Assembly: GCF_037126465.1 (NCBI RefSeq) | Contig: NC_088206.1 | Coordinates: 32,180,790-32,244,789 of the forward strand | Reading direction: 5' to 3' | Origin: Ornithodoros turicata | Taxonomy: Eukaryota; Arthropoda; Arachnida; Ixodida; Argasidae | DNA: 64,000 nucleotides | Part shown: positions 11,637 to 20,330 of the stretch, one piece after another | Position numbering within the stretch: position 1 is the first letter of the stretch | How the letters are laid out: the number at the start of each line of letters is the position of its first letter | Made by a program: the position numbers and the translations under genes | The notes under the pieces: model-generated | The model's input: only the letters and a program-made list of their open reading frames with translations | Databases searched by the model: none | Told to the model about the DNA's origin: nothing

Positions 11637-12773
11637 CTACCGTGAAGTGCGGAATCCTGGTTTCTTGAAAGTGACCCCTCCCGAAGACGAAGGGGACGTA
11701 GGCTTCGAAAGGTTGGCGTTGGACGCCGGGCGAACTGGCGAACTGGAGACAGGGATGACACTTACAGTGGGGTGCACAGTATTCAAACGAGGACATTCAC
11801 GCACAGTGGGCACTGGAGGCGAAGAAGTTGAGGGCTGCACAAGAACGTAATTACCATCTGAAGACGCGTTGCAGGTAGAGTCACACTTAAGGTCACATGG
11901 TGCGCACTGGGTGGCATGTGGAGACGTAGGCACTACCACAGACAGAAGATGATTGCTAGAATCCGACTTGCTCGGGCCTGCAAGTGCCACAACAGGGCTC
12001 AACGGGGCTGTGTATGTGACGGGGATTTTGGCATGTTGGGCTTGAGGTGGGGGGCCCGGCGAAAGAAGGTCAATCGGAGGAAAATCTTGGAGGTTCAGAT
12101 GAAACGTATCGTTGGGCTCCAGGGGTGAGCGAACGGCGGAAGAGAAGAAACGCTTGATGCCGGTGCGATAGTGTGATGAAAGAACTCTGGCCCCGCGGAG
12201 ATTGAGGTGGTGACCGTCTAACGCCAGAAAATCCCATGGACACTGATATAGGCGGTTGTGTCGGATGAAGCCGATGTCGTCGTTGACGATTGACAAGTAC
12301 CAAAAATGTTGGTTCATGAAGTTGATGTTACGGTTTGTCTCAAAGAGAAAACGAGACTGGTCACACGACAGGTAGAATGATGGAAGGCGAGGGGGAATGC
12401 TTGACATCACCACAAAAACGTGTGGTCGGGAGGAACGGATGTGTGACAAAAGGGTGTCAAAATGTTCCACACAGTGAAAAATGGAAGTCTCACCGACGTC
12501 GATGGAATCGACTTGGAAGAAGATGACGTCAACATCTTGAGGCAAAGTATTCACCAAACTTATGAAGTCCAGGATTTTACCACCAGGAACAGACTTGATC
12601 GTGAGTTGCTTGTCACTGAGAAATTTGGGGACGAGTTTGATTAAAGAGTTAACCACTAATGCGATGTGGGGGAGATGCTCCGCTCCAGTGGAACTGACAA
12701 AGTAGGTGACGTCGTAGAACGTGAAGAAAAAACAATGTACAAGTTTCCGGCGATGCAGAATCAAAAATAACAA
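11637..12773 (-). CDS. SGNH-hydrolase-like upstream ORF of the Penelope-like element
   Basis: An open frame of 378 codons ending 60 bases before the start of the reverse-transcriptase ORF, same strand. The N-terminal 190 residues look like an SGNH/GDSL-type fold: a possible block I around VSSTGAEHL, a strand-rich VDVIFFQVDSIDV at the usual block III place, VFVVMSSIPPRLP, and DGHHLNLRGARVLSSH fitting the DxxH motif of block V. The last 180 residues are Ser/Pro-rich and probably disordered. The block I serine is not in a clean GDS context, so activity is uncertain. Esterase-like ORF1 proteins are known in some LINE retrotransposons; I do not know one described for Penelope-like elements. The ATG at 12773 is the first in frame, and the true start could be slightly downstream. 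Confidence 0.6.
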   Translation of the reverse strand: MLFLILHRRKLVHCFFFTFYDVTYFVSSTGAEHLPHIALVVNSLIKLVPKFLSDKQLTIKSVPGGKILDFISLVNTLPQDVDVIFFQVDSIDVGETSIFHCVEHFDTLLSHIRSSRPHVFVVMSSIPPRLPSFYLSCDQSRFLFETNRNINFMNQHFWYLSIVNDDIGFIRHNRLYQCPWDFLALDGHHLNLRGARVLSSHYRTGIKRFFSSAVRSPLEPNDTFHLNLQDFPPIDLLSPGPPPQAQHAKIPVTYTAPLSPVVALAGPSKSDSSNHLLSVVVPTSPHATQCAPCDLKCDSTCNASSDGNYVLVQPSTSSPPVPTVRECPRLNTVHPTVSVIPVSSSPVRPASNANLSKPTSPSSSGGVTFKKPGFRTSR

Positions 12774-13381
12774 GGACGGTTAAGAACATCAACTGTTTAC
12801 TATATACATAAACACAAGACTTTCGTGCAGTAGGCTGCACTTCTTCAAGTTTGAGGACCTGTTGCAAGTGGTGAAGCATATACCAAAAACCAAGTCACAT
12901 GGTACAAGAAAAGGGTAAGGGTGAAGAGAACTACAAACGCAATACAAATATCAACAAAAATGAAAAACAAAACGCAATCAATAGGAGGTGGCTGGACAAG
13001 GTCAGACAGACATACAGGCGAGTCGGAGTTGTACGTGTAGGAAACCAATGAACATCACATGAATAGGCACAGCAGCCAGTTGGCACAAAGAGCTTTAGAA
13101 TGCGTACGGGGAATTAGGGCTCAAGAGCGAAGGATTGAGAACACACAGCACCTTGATGGCTAAGAGCTTCCAGACTCTGGGAAAGTAACGCGAAGTCGGT
13201 GTCTTACTGATTGTGTATCATCGTGTATGATGTGAAGAATGGCAGACAAGCGATAACACAGTAAATAGACTCATAGTATAAAGGACTGTAATGGGCCGCC
13301 GTACACGTTGATGCCGTGCGGCTGTAACGTTGCAAATTTCGAAATGAAAAAGGATTCCCGATTTTTGCATCATTATATGTA
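12774..13381 (-). repeat. Penelope-like terminal/untranslated region, left arm
   Basis: Non-coding sequence between a GIY-YIG segment and the next unit's first ORF. On the minus strand it holds the hairpin GTGCAG-CCTA-CTGCAC followed by GAAAGTC (about 12823-12850), preceded by TTGAAGA. This is laid out like a hammerhead core but has U in place of the invariant first C of CUGANGA. It is mirrored at 14330-14880. Confidence 0.6.
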
Positions 13382-13870
13382 TTATTGCTTTGATGTCATT
13401 ATAGCGTACCCGGATTCTAAAATGGTGATAAGTATATGCGTATGCAGATCATGTCCCGGAAGATTAAAATGTAGCGATACAGGCGATTGACGTTTATTAA
13501 CAATATCTGATTTATGGCCATAAAATCTTTCACGGATGGTGTTACGTGTTTCGCCTATATATTGTTTATTGCACAATTTGCATGTAATGAGATAGCAGAC
13601 ATTGAATGAGTTACAGTGAAGAGACTGCCGAATAGAGAGAACGAAACCATTAACAGTGCTACAGGTGGAGGTACATGTTGCAATAAATAAGCAAGTTTGG
13701 CAGCGGTTGCTGTTGCAAGGAGCGCAATCAGGACTCTGTTGATTATTGCGGGAGGAAGTGACTAAGTCGCGTATGTTACATGATCTCCGAAATGTAATAG
13801 CCGGAGCATTAGGGAAAATGTCTTTGAGATATTCATCAGCGTGGAGTATGTTTAAATAGTGTTTGAACAC
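13382..13870 (-). pseudogene. Penelope-like connector and GIY-YIG endonuclease, 3' copy
   Basis: The reading frame starts inside the connector (YLKDIFPNAPAITFRRSCNI) and passes a cysteine-rich segment (CAPCNSNRCQTCLF). It enters a GIY-YIG nuclease domain: NVCYLITCKLCNKQYIGET holds the paired tyrosines (CYLI / QYIGE), and TIRERFYGHKSDI the conserved arginine and helix. The frame is lost after ILITILESGY compared with the plus-strand copy, so the catalytic glutamate region is out of frame. The copy lacks its reverse transcriptase. Confidence 0.8.
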
Positions 13871-13894
13871 ATATCCTGAACACAGATCCCGGTT

Positions 13895-14328
13895 GCGCTC
13901 CTTGCAACAGCAACCGCTGCCAAACTTGCTTATTTATTGCAACATGTACCTCCACCTGTAGCACTGTTAATCGTTTCGTTTTCTCTATTCGGCAGTCTCT
14001 TCACTGTAACTCATTGAATGTCTGCTATCTCATTACATGCAAATTGTGCAATAAACAATATATAGGCGAAACACGTAACACCATCCGTGAGAGATTTTAT
14101 GGCCATAAATCTGATATTGTTAATAAACGTCAATCGCATGAATCGCTACATTTTAATCTTCCGGGACATGATCTGCATACGCATATACTTACCACCATTT
14201 TAGAATCCGGGTACGCTAATGACATCAAACGCAAAAATCGGGAACCCTTTTTCATTTTGAAATTTGCAACGTTACAGCCGCACGACATTAACGTGTACGG
14301 CTGCCCATTACAGTCCTTTATACTATGA
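13895..14328 (+). pseudogene. Penelope-like GIY-YIG endonuclease, inverted 3' copy
   Basis: Plus-strand mirror of the previous feature, open from CAPCNSNRCQTCLF through NVCYLITCKLCNKQYIGET and RERFYGHKSDI to the C-terminal part with NREPFFILKFATLQPHDINV, where family members carry the catalytic glutamate (E in REPFF). The endonuclease domain is intact, but the copy is truncated at the 5' side and lacks the reverse transcriptase. Confidence 0.8.
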
Positions 14329-14890
14329 GTCTGTTTACTGTATTATCACTTGTCTGCCATTTTTCACATCATACACGATGCTACACAATCAGTAAGACAC
14401 CGACTTCGCGTTACTTTTCCAGAGTCTGGAAGCTCTTAGCCATCAAGGTGCTGTGTGTCCTCAGTCCTTCGCTCTTGAGCCCTAATTCCCCGTACGCATT
14501 CTAAAGCTCTTTGTGCCAACTGGCTGCTGTGCCTATTCATGTGATGTTCATTGGTTTCCTCCACGTACAACTCTGATTCGTCTGTATATCTGCCTGACCT
14601 TGTCCAGCCACCTCCTATTGATTGCGTTTTGTTTTTCATTTTTGTTGATATTTGTATTGAGTTTGTAGTTCTCTTCACCCTTACCCTTTTCTCTTGTACC
14701 ATGTGACTTGGTTTTTGATATATGCTTCACCACTTGTAACAGGTCCTCAAACTTGAAGAAGTGTAGCCTACTGCACGAAAGTCTTGTTTTTATGTATATA
14801 GTAAACAGTTGATGCTCTTAACCGTCTTTGTTATTTTTGATTCTGCATCGCCGGAAACTTGTACATTGTTTTTTGTTCACGTTCTACGAA
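14329..14890 (+). repeat. Penelope-like terminal region, right arm of the inverted repeat
   Basis: Mirrors 12713-13300, including CTTGAAGAAGTGTAGCCTAC and CTGCACGAAAGTC (14752-14783) and the start of the SGNH-like ORF (GAACGTG...). It ends within a few bases of an integrase fragment. A shared CGTAGAAC at the border suggests a microhomology junction. Confidence 0.7.
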
Positions 14891-15520
14891 TAATTTTAAG
14901 GTATTTGTGATGTCCTTTACTACGGAAATATCGGAACAAGCGGCCTTTAATTGTCCTAATCCCGCGTTCAGCTAAAAATGCTTTTTGGCCAGATCTAGTC
15001 ACGTACATATGGATGCCATGACGCTTACACCAAGCCTGCACAACTTTGTTGAAGAACTCACGCCCCTAATCTACATGGATTAGTCGGGTTTTTTTTCCCT
15101 ATTTCGATATAGCTTCATAAATCCTTTCTTCACGTCTTCACCTCGCTTCGTCTTGATTGGTGTGGCCATGATTTGCCTCGACAAACAGTCTATCACAAGC
15201 AGTATGTAGGAGAAGCCTTTATTGTATTTCTTATATTGAATGAATGAAATGAGGTCTGCTTGGTGGTGATCGTTCAGGTGGAGTGAGATGACTTTCCTTC
15301 TTTTAAATCTTCGTCTTGCATCTTTGTGGAGAGTATAGACATCGTCGCGTTGTAATTCTTGTAGGGCTTCTTTCCTTGTGATTTTCTGTGCCTTTTCACC
15401 GTCAGGTGACCTGTAGCTAATTCTTCTTCTGAGAAATATTCTTCGTCCAAAGATGAAAGCAACTTTATTCTTTGCGGCGACTTGTAGGTCTCCCACAATA
15501 TTTTCTTCTTTGATTTTCAT
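14881..15520 (-). pseudogene. Polinton-type integrase (DDE), broken
   Basis: A retroviral-like integrase as carried by Polintons and adintoviruses. Visible in order: DVYTLHKDARRRFKRRK (family-typical region before the core), HQADLISF with the first Asp, KYNKGFSYILLVIDCLSR, a second Asp in IHVD-stop-GREFFN (about 15050), and the Glu in FLAERGIRTIKGRLFRYF. The frame shifts at a poly-T run near 15085-15092, a TAG follows at about 15058, and the N-terminal third also seems frameshifted. The 3' end is cut at 14881-14890 by the Penelope-like copy. Integrase inserts the linear element DNA into chromosomes, and this copy cannot. Confidence 0.8.
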
Positions 15521-15951
15521 TTCTGTCTGATTTTATGCGATGGTAGAAGTTTTGACACCTTTAGAAACCAAGCGGGCCTCACTCGATTATGACCGGAGAG
15601 GTACAAGACCAATTCCATTATACTGGAGCCTTGAATGGCTTTGTTGTTATGAATGATTTCTCCTTTTTCATTCCATGACAAACTCCTTGGTAGCACTGAC
15701 ACTATTCGTCTTACTTTTTTAATATTCATTTCATCCGGTAGAGAATCATAATCGAATTTTCTACTAATGCTTTCCGTCATTTGTAGTGGTTTTATTATCG
15801 GCGGATCTGATTCTATTGATGGTTTCAATTGATTTTTTATGGTGAAGTACATAGCTGTTAGCATACGTTTTACCTTTACGTGTTCACTTTCATTAGATTC
15901 CAAAATAGTGTCCACTGGGTTTAATACCTCGATTTTTGGTGCCATTTTCAA
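15517..15951 (-). CDS. Small Polinton/adintovirus-like protein
   Basis: 144 codons, overlapping by 4 bases the reading frame that starts the integrase region and overlapping the next upstream gene at its start codon. It contains RRIVSVLPRSLSWNEKGEII and a C-terminal segment about a hydrophobic helix and NRVRPAWF. Proteins with this layout sit next to the integrase and ATPase in many animal Polintons. I do not know its role. No stop interrupts it, unlike its neighbours. Confidence 0.5.
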   Translation of the reverse strand: MKMAPKIEVLNPVDTILESNESEHVKVKRMLTAMYFTIKNQLKPSIESDPPIIKPLQMTESISRKFDYDSLPDEMNIKKVRRIVSVLPRSLSWNEKGEIIHNNKAIQGSSIMELVLYLSGHNRVRPAWFLKVSKLLPSHKIRQK

Positions 15952-16277
15952 ACACCGGCTACTTTAGCTATAGCCCGCCCTGCTACACCGCCTAATATAC
16001 TGGTCAAGCCTGTTAGTAACAGTGGGAGTATGGGAGCCAAACCTCCTCGTTGGCGATATAGAAACTTTTGTAGCTTTTTTGGCGATTTGTGCAATGTTTT
16101 ATATGCGATGTAGCGAATGGTGGCTTTATATTTCTTTAAATCTTTGTATAGCTTTGGTGAAAGTTTAACATTACCATTCAATATATTCTTGCAAACTTCA
16201 GAAAGAGCTTCAATGCTGTGTGGAGGAGCCTCCCTCAAAATGTTTTCCTGTTGTTCTGGAGTACAAGTTGCAAGCAC
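15948..16277 (-). CDS. pX-like basic/hydrophobic small protein
   Basis: 109 codons: a helical N-terminus, a lysine-rich middle (LYKDLKKYKATIRYIAYK, SPKKLQKFLYRQRGG), then a hydrophobic glycine-rich tail (LAPILPLLLTGLTSILGGVA). This charge-then-hydrophobic layout with RQRGG before a membrane-like segment matches small proteins of Polintons and adintoviruses that have been compared to adenovirus core protein X. It overlaps the following gene by 4 bases, consistent with compact viral packing. Confidence 0.55.
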   Translation of the reverse strand: MLATCTPEQQENILREAPPHSIEALSEVCKNILNGNVKLSPKLYKDLKKYKATIRYIAYKTLHKSPKKLQKFLYRQRGGLAPILPLLLTGLTSILGGVAGRAIAKVAGV

Positions 16278-16288
16278 TTTAAGGAAAG

Positions 16289-17014
16289 TTAAATGATGAC
16301 GTAGACTTTTGATTTTGGTACGAAAACAAATTGTGACTCGAGCTTGGTTATACCCGTTCGCAATCTTTTATCAGACTGTGTAAGTGGATGTAGGTCAATC
16401 ACTAGATAACCAAATGGTTTCTCTGTTGCCTGTTCGAATGCGTTCATGAAGTATGGTAACGGCTATTTCCCATAGATTTGACGTCCTAGAAGTTCGAGTT
16501 GCGCTCGAGACCTTAAATTATTGAATAATATTATATATGTACTGTTGTGTGATAGGGTGTGATAGTTTACATCATTATGGAATAAGTACTGACAGAGCAA
16601 AATAATTGATGCATTCTTGTGATGTGATGCTCGTGTATAGAGATGAACCATATCCTGCATAACATTCTTTTCAGTCATGAGATCGTCAACTATAATCAGT
16701 GTTGGTATGTTCTCATCCCATGTCTTTGGTAATTCTTTACTAAATGTAATTTTAGTGAATTCATTCTGCCAGCTAGCATCATATTTACTGACATAAAATA
16801 TTTGTTCGCAGACTACGGTGAATACTGATAAGTTTCTCAAGATGTTACGAACTAGGTAAGTTTTTCCTGACATTGAAGGTCCACATATAATAATTTGCAC
16901 TGGGTGGATGAAAGAAAACGGTCTTATGCCGGACATTGTGTCACAGAGGTAGAAATGAAACTGAAAATAAGATGAGTTGAAAACTAGATTTGTTACCATC
17001 CAGTGCTCCCCCAA
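16289..17014 (-). pseudogene. Polinton-type packaging ATPase (FtsK/A32-like) with one in-frame stop
   Basis: The Walker A motif is GPSMSGKT, at about residue 45 of the frame from 17014. Walker B is TLIIVDDLM, and then come LYTRASHHKNASIILLCQYL (sensor-like segment) and NSTYIILFNNLRSRAQL, the standard order in Polinton and A32-type DNA-packaging ATPases. The likely start is MSGIRPF at 16936. A TAG at 16463-16465 interrupts the frame, and the same frame then continues with FGYLVIDLHP and FVFVPKSKVYV to TAA at 16289. Apart from this stop the domain is well kept, so the copy is young or the stop recent. Confidence 0.85.
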
Positions 17015-17349
17015 CCATCGATTTGATCAAATTGACTTTGCGCCGACTGTCGTTTGAGTGCAAGGAGACGTTCGTGTGACAAAACACGCCTGATAGCATC
17101 AGCTTTCGCTTCATAAACTTCTTGTTTCAGTCGCCATTTGTTCTCTTCGGTTGACTCAATCTCCTCCTCCTCCTCCTCCTTCTGTTCCTTTACAATACAT
17201 TGGCGAAAGAGCTTCCACATAATTATTTTTGGGAGTGAGAAAGATGATGGTTTGGGGAACGCATAGAAAAATGAGGAGCTGACCTTGTTCCACATGTAAT
17301 AAATGGAATCGAGTGGAGAGGAGGTTGTATGATAATGAGGATTGAGCAC
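16993..17349 (-). CDS. Charged coiled-coil-like ORF upstream of the ATPase
   Basis: An open frame whose more convincing part starts at MWKLF (17220). It has an E-rich run, then a long charged helix (RLKQEVYEAKADAIRR, HERLLALKRQ) and ends with FDQIDGWGSTGW. It overlaps the ATPase frame by 22 bases and points away from the microexon gene, whose start lies 39 bases beyond. I do not recognise the family; a small structural protein of the Polinton is possible. Confidence 0.4.
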   Translation of the reverse strand: MLNPHYHTTSSPLDSIYYMWNKVSSSFFYAFPKPSSFSLPKIIMWKLFRQCIVKEQKEEEEEEIESTEENKWRLKQEVYEAKADAIRRVLSHERLLALKRQSAQSQFDQIDGWGSTGW

Positions 17350-17387
17350 ATTTCAAGTGAAAGTTCCTTCCTGTCATCACTTCAAAG

Positions 17388-18004
17388 ATGACGGACGAGA
17401 ATGGTAAGTTTTTGCTTTGCGGTGTTGTTGTTTTTTCTCGTGAATATTGTCTTTTCTCAGTATTCAGCACAAGCCCCTTGTTTTTCTTTGACAACGGTAA
17501 GGAATTATAATGAATATGAAAACGATTATGATAATAAATGAGATTCTCTTTCAGACGCTTGCGGTCCACCACCTCAGTGTATGTATTATTGAAAGTAGAA
17601 TATTAATCGAGATTATTGCTGCTATAACGGCATTGTGATGATATTGAAATGTATCTTTTCCAGATTATCCCGCAATATTGTATGTATTATTGAAAATAGA
17701 ATATGATATTAAATGAGATTCTTTTTCAGATTATTATGGTCCACCAGCATCGTGTATGTATTATTGGAGTTGATATTGTTGCTATAATGGCGGTGTGATG
17801 ATATTGAAATGTATCTTTTCCAGATTATCCAGTGTGGCCACAATATTGTATGTATTATTGAATGCGAATATAGTGTCATATAATGATAAGTCATCTTTCA
17901 GGTCGTTGGTGTGGGGCTCCGTAAGTGATCAATTGGTAAGCAGTTTGATGAATGTTGATTTTATGTTTTCTTTCAGAATCTAAGGACTGGATATAATTAA
18001 TAAA
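17388..18004 (+). CDS. Putative microexon gene (exons of 16-36 nt)
   Basis: ATG at 17388 in good context (CAAAGATG). Candidate exons are 17388-17403, 17461-17496 (36 nt), 17555-17578 (24), 17664-17679 (16), 17730-17753 (24), 17824-17847 (24), 17902-17920 (19) and a last one from 17977. Each has a polypyrimidine-CAG acceptor and a GTAAGT, GTAAGG or GTATGT donor. All join in phase 1 except the 16-nt one, which looks like an 8-nt-deleted duplicate and would be skipped or frameshifting. The last exon gives TAA at 17981-17983 and AATAAA follows at 17999. Read without the 16-nt exon there are 48 codons, rich in Tyr, Pro, Trp and Cys, with a PPQY (PPxY-type) motif across the 17578/17730 junction. 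It could be a Polinton-borne or a host gene. No homologue is known to me. Confidence 0.5.
17535..17868 (+). repeat. Tandem duplication carrying microexon pairs
   Basis: Units of about 170 bp (17538-17700 and 17712-17868) repeat the order acceptor, 24-nt exon, GTATGTATTATTG donor, TGTGATGATATTGAAATGTA, TCTTTTCCAG acceptor, second exon, GTATGTATTATTG donor. Both splice borders and exons are duplicated together. Confidence 0.85.
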
Positions 18005-18048
18005 TTTTATATATTCTTTATTACGTGTCTTGTGTTTCTCTGTTACAG

Positions 18049-18160
18049 GTGGTGAAGGTTTTTCAGCTGGGTTTTTTCTCCTTCACCTGATTGGCATCAC
18101 AATTGGCATTAATAAATATATTTTCACTTGTACTTTTTGCGTATGACCCTTCTTTGCATG
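18049..18160 (+). other. Possible alternative 3' exon and poly(A) signal
   Basis: A TCTCTGTTACAG acceptor at 18037-18048 is followed by a hairpin-forming stretch (GGTGAAGG ... CCTTCACC) and AATAAA at 18111. One frame stays open for about 32 codons with a hydrophobic segment. It could be a second terminal exon of the microexon gene, or chance. Confidence 0.25.
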
Positions 18161-18302
18161 TCTCTGCATGTTATAAGCGCGCGGACAACCCTCCGCACAC
18201 GCGCCGCGCAGGGAAAAATACGCGAAGGACTCAGGGGCAGGGCGCAGGGGTCCAGGTTGCTAACTGTTCCCCGTAGTCTCTCAACCAACTATTACTACTG
18301 AA

Positions 18303-19035
18303 GCCACATGAACCAGCAAAGTCCTATGCGCTCACTTAGCTGTCAACAATGAGCACAACATTGTGCAAAACCCCACCGCGTAAGCAACATACCTCCCGCC
18401 GCCGTTCACATGCCACAGCGGAGGTCAAACGTTGCATCCCTCCCTTTCCTCGTTTCTTGGTGCACCCTGCTTCCAAGCCCAACCCAAGGCGACCGCAGCC
18501 TCCAAACATCATACCCCTCCTCCACTTATGCTTTCGCCGCCACTTCCAGGAAATCCACGCTACCAGGGACCAGGGGCGAGGAAGACGCCAACGTCCTAAT
18601 CCTCCAGCACAACAACGCACACCAACGCAGGCCTTCGTTGGTATTCAACTTCAAAACCCCATCAGCGGTCACCCGAAGCCACATGAACGCGCAATGTGCT
18701 ATGCGCTCACTTATCTGTCAACAACGGGCGCAACATTGTGCAACAACCCTACCGCGCAAGCAACAAACCTTCCGCCGTTCACATGCGACAGCGGAGGTCA
18801 AACGTGGCATCCCTCCCTTTCCTCCTTCATTGGTAAACCCTGCTTCCAAGTCCAACCGAGTGCAGGCTGACTGCACCCTCCAAACAGCATACCCCTCCTT
18901 CGCTTACGCTTTTGCCGCCACTACCAGGAAACCCACGCAAACACAGGCGAGCAGGACGCTAGCGTCGTAATCCTGCAGCCGGGCACACCCCTCGTAGGCC
19001 TTTGTTTGAGTTCAACTTCAAAACCCCATCACCGA
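18303..19035. repeat. Two tandem units of about 365 bp
   Basis: 18303-18664 and 18665-19035 are diverged direct copies, sharing for example ACATTGTGCAA, GCAACA..ACCT, GCGGAGGTCAAACGT and CATCCCTCCCTTTCCTC. The strand is C-rich and stop-poor, which leaves long spurious frames open. Confidence 0.85.
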
Positions 19036-19620
19036 CTTCAGCACCCATCATAGGAATTCAACTTCAAAACCCCATCACAAACTTCAACTTCAAAATCCAT
19101 CACTGACTCCAGAATCCATCATAGGAATTCAACTTCAAAGCCCCATCACAAACTTCAACTTCAAAATCCATCACCGACTTCAGAACCCATCATAGGAATT
19201 CAACTTCAAAGCCCCATCACAAAGTTCAACTTCAGAATCCATCACCGACTTCAGAACCCATGATAGGGATTCAACTTCAAAACCGCGATGGGATCTGAAG
19301 TTGAATTCTGATGATGGGCTCTGAAGTCGGTGATGGTTTCTGAAGTTGGGGAAGTCGATGATGGGTTCTGAAGTTGAATGATGGGTTATGATGTGATGGA
19401 TTCTGAGGTTGAAGTTGAATGATGTGATGTGATGTGATGGGTTCTGAAGTTGAAGTTGAATGATGGGTTATGATGTGATGAATTCTGAAGTTGAAGTTGA
19501 ATGATGGGTTATGAAGTGATGAATTCTGAAGTTGAAGTTGAGTTACGGGCGAGTGATGTGATGGTTTATGATGGTGATGTGATGTGACGGGCTTTGCAGA
19601 AAACTGACCATGATGTGATG
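19005..19620. repeat. Minisatellite that reverses orientation midway
   Basis: Units of about 60 bp with TTCAACTTCAAAACCCCATC and CATCATAGGAATTC run forward to about 19285. They then continue as the reverse complement (GATGGGATCTGAAGTTGAA, TGATGTGATG) to about 19620, so the two halves can fold on each other. No coding content. Confidence 0.85.
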
Positions 19621-20160
19621 TTGAATGAATTCTTAGGAAAATGCCGACCTATGCTGATGTGTGGTAGTCTCCACTGCTCCTGGAAGTGATCCGATAAGTT
19701 TTAGCATTTAATGCACAATCAAATATCTTGTATAGGATGTGTGACTATATGGACAGGTTTTTAATCTACATATTAAACAAATTGTAAGAAAGACTGTACA
19801 GTTTTTACTTTGAAAATTTGAACAAGAGAATGATCTTTGATGTGGAGTTTGCGTTTTGCCTCATTATGAGCTAAAAACCTCCAAAATTAAACTATGCCCT
19901 TTCCATTTGTAGTGTCCCATATGCTATGACACTATGAATAGGGTTATAGTTTTTTCAGTATGGCTACGGGAAATCTCAGGAACATTTTGCGAATTCGATC
20001 TGTGTTTATGTGAGTAGTATTGGATCAGCTCAAGAAGCCGGCAACTCACACAGTCATCTGGACGCAATTAATTAGCAATTAGAGCAGTTTGAGACCCCCC
20101 ACAGTAATTAGGATCATTCAGTGAGTCATTACACTAATAGGGGTGCATCTAAGACGTGTC
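19621..20160. other. Unassigned sequence
   Basis: AT-rich, non-repetitive within the window, with no open frame of note. I see nothing functional. Confidence 0.5.
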
Positions 20161-20330
20161 CAGACCACAGTGTCAGTTGCCGGCTACTTGTGCTCATAAT
20201 AAATAAAAAAATAGGTAGAAAATAAAGTAAAAAGATAGGAATAGAGTGGAGAGAAGGAGTTTAGTTGAAGATAAATGAGTTCCCAAGGCAAAAGAAGATA
20301 GAAAATGACTGGGATGCCTGGACAACAGCA

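Larger units (their letters stand above)
9626..14890 (-). mobile_element. Penelope-like retroelement cluster (one 5' copy, two 3' copies, head to head)
   Basis: On the minus strand, going leftward, a 3' part (13870-13382, GIY-YIG) and its terminal region (13381-12774) are followed directly by the 5' part of another unit: an SGNH-like ORF (12773-11637), then a reverse transcriptase (11576-9626). This tandem arrangement with a shared partial repeat is characteristic of Penelope-like elements. A plus-strand 3' copy at 13894-14890 mirrors 12713-13730 and makes an inverted repeat with arms of about 1 kb. The right arm ends abruptly at 14881-14890 against the integrase remnant. The 9626 end is internally deleted: the reverse-transcriptase tail is joined straight to the RCQTCLFIATC segment. 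Confidence 0.85.

Noticed and set aside
11575..12644. Several plus-strand frames opposite the SGNH-like ORF
   Set aside because: They are antisense shadows of a codon-biased minus-strand gene.
17156..17572. Minus-strand frame of 138 codons
   Set aside because: It overlaps both the charged ORF and the microexon region, has no recognisable domain, and its E/G-rich end is the other-frame reading of the GAG-repeat tract.
18349..18970. Two overlapping plus-strand frames of 173 and 186 codons
   Set aside because: They run through tandem repeats in different frames in each unit. Openness follows from C-rich, stop-poor repeats.
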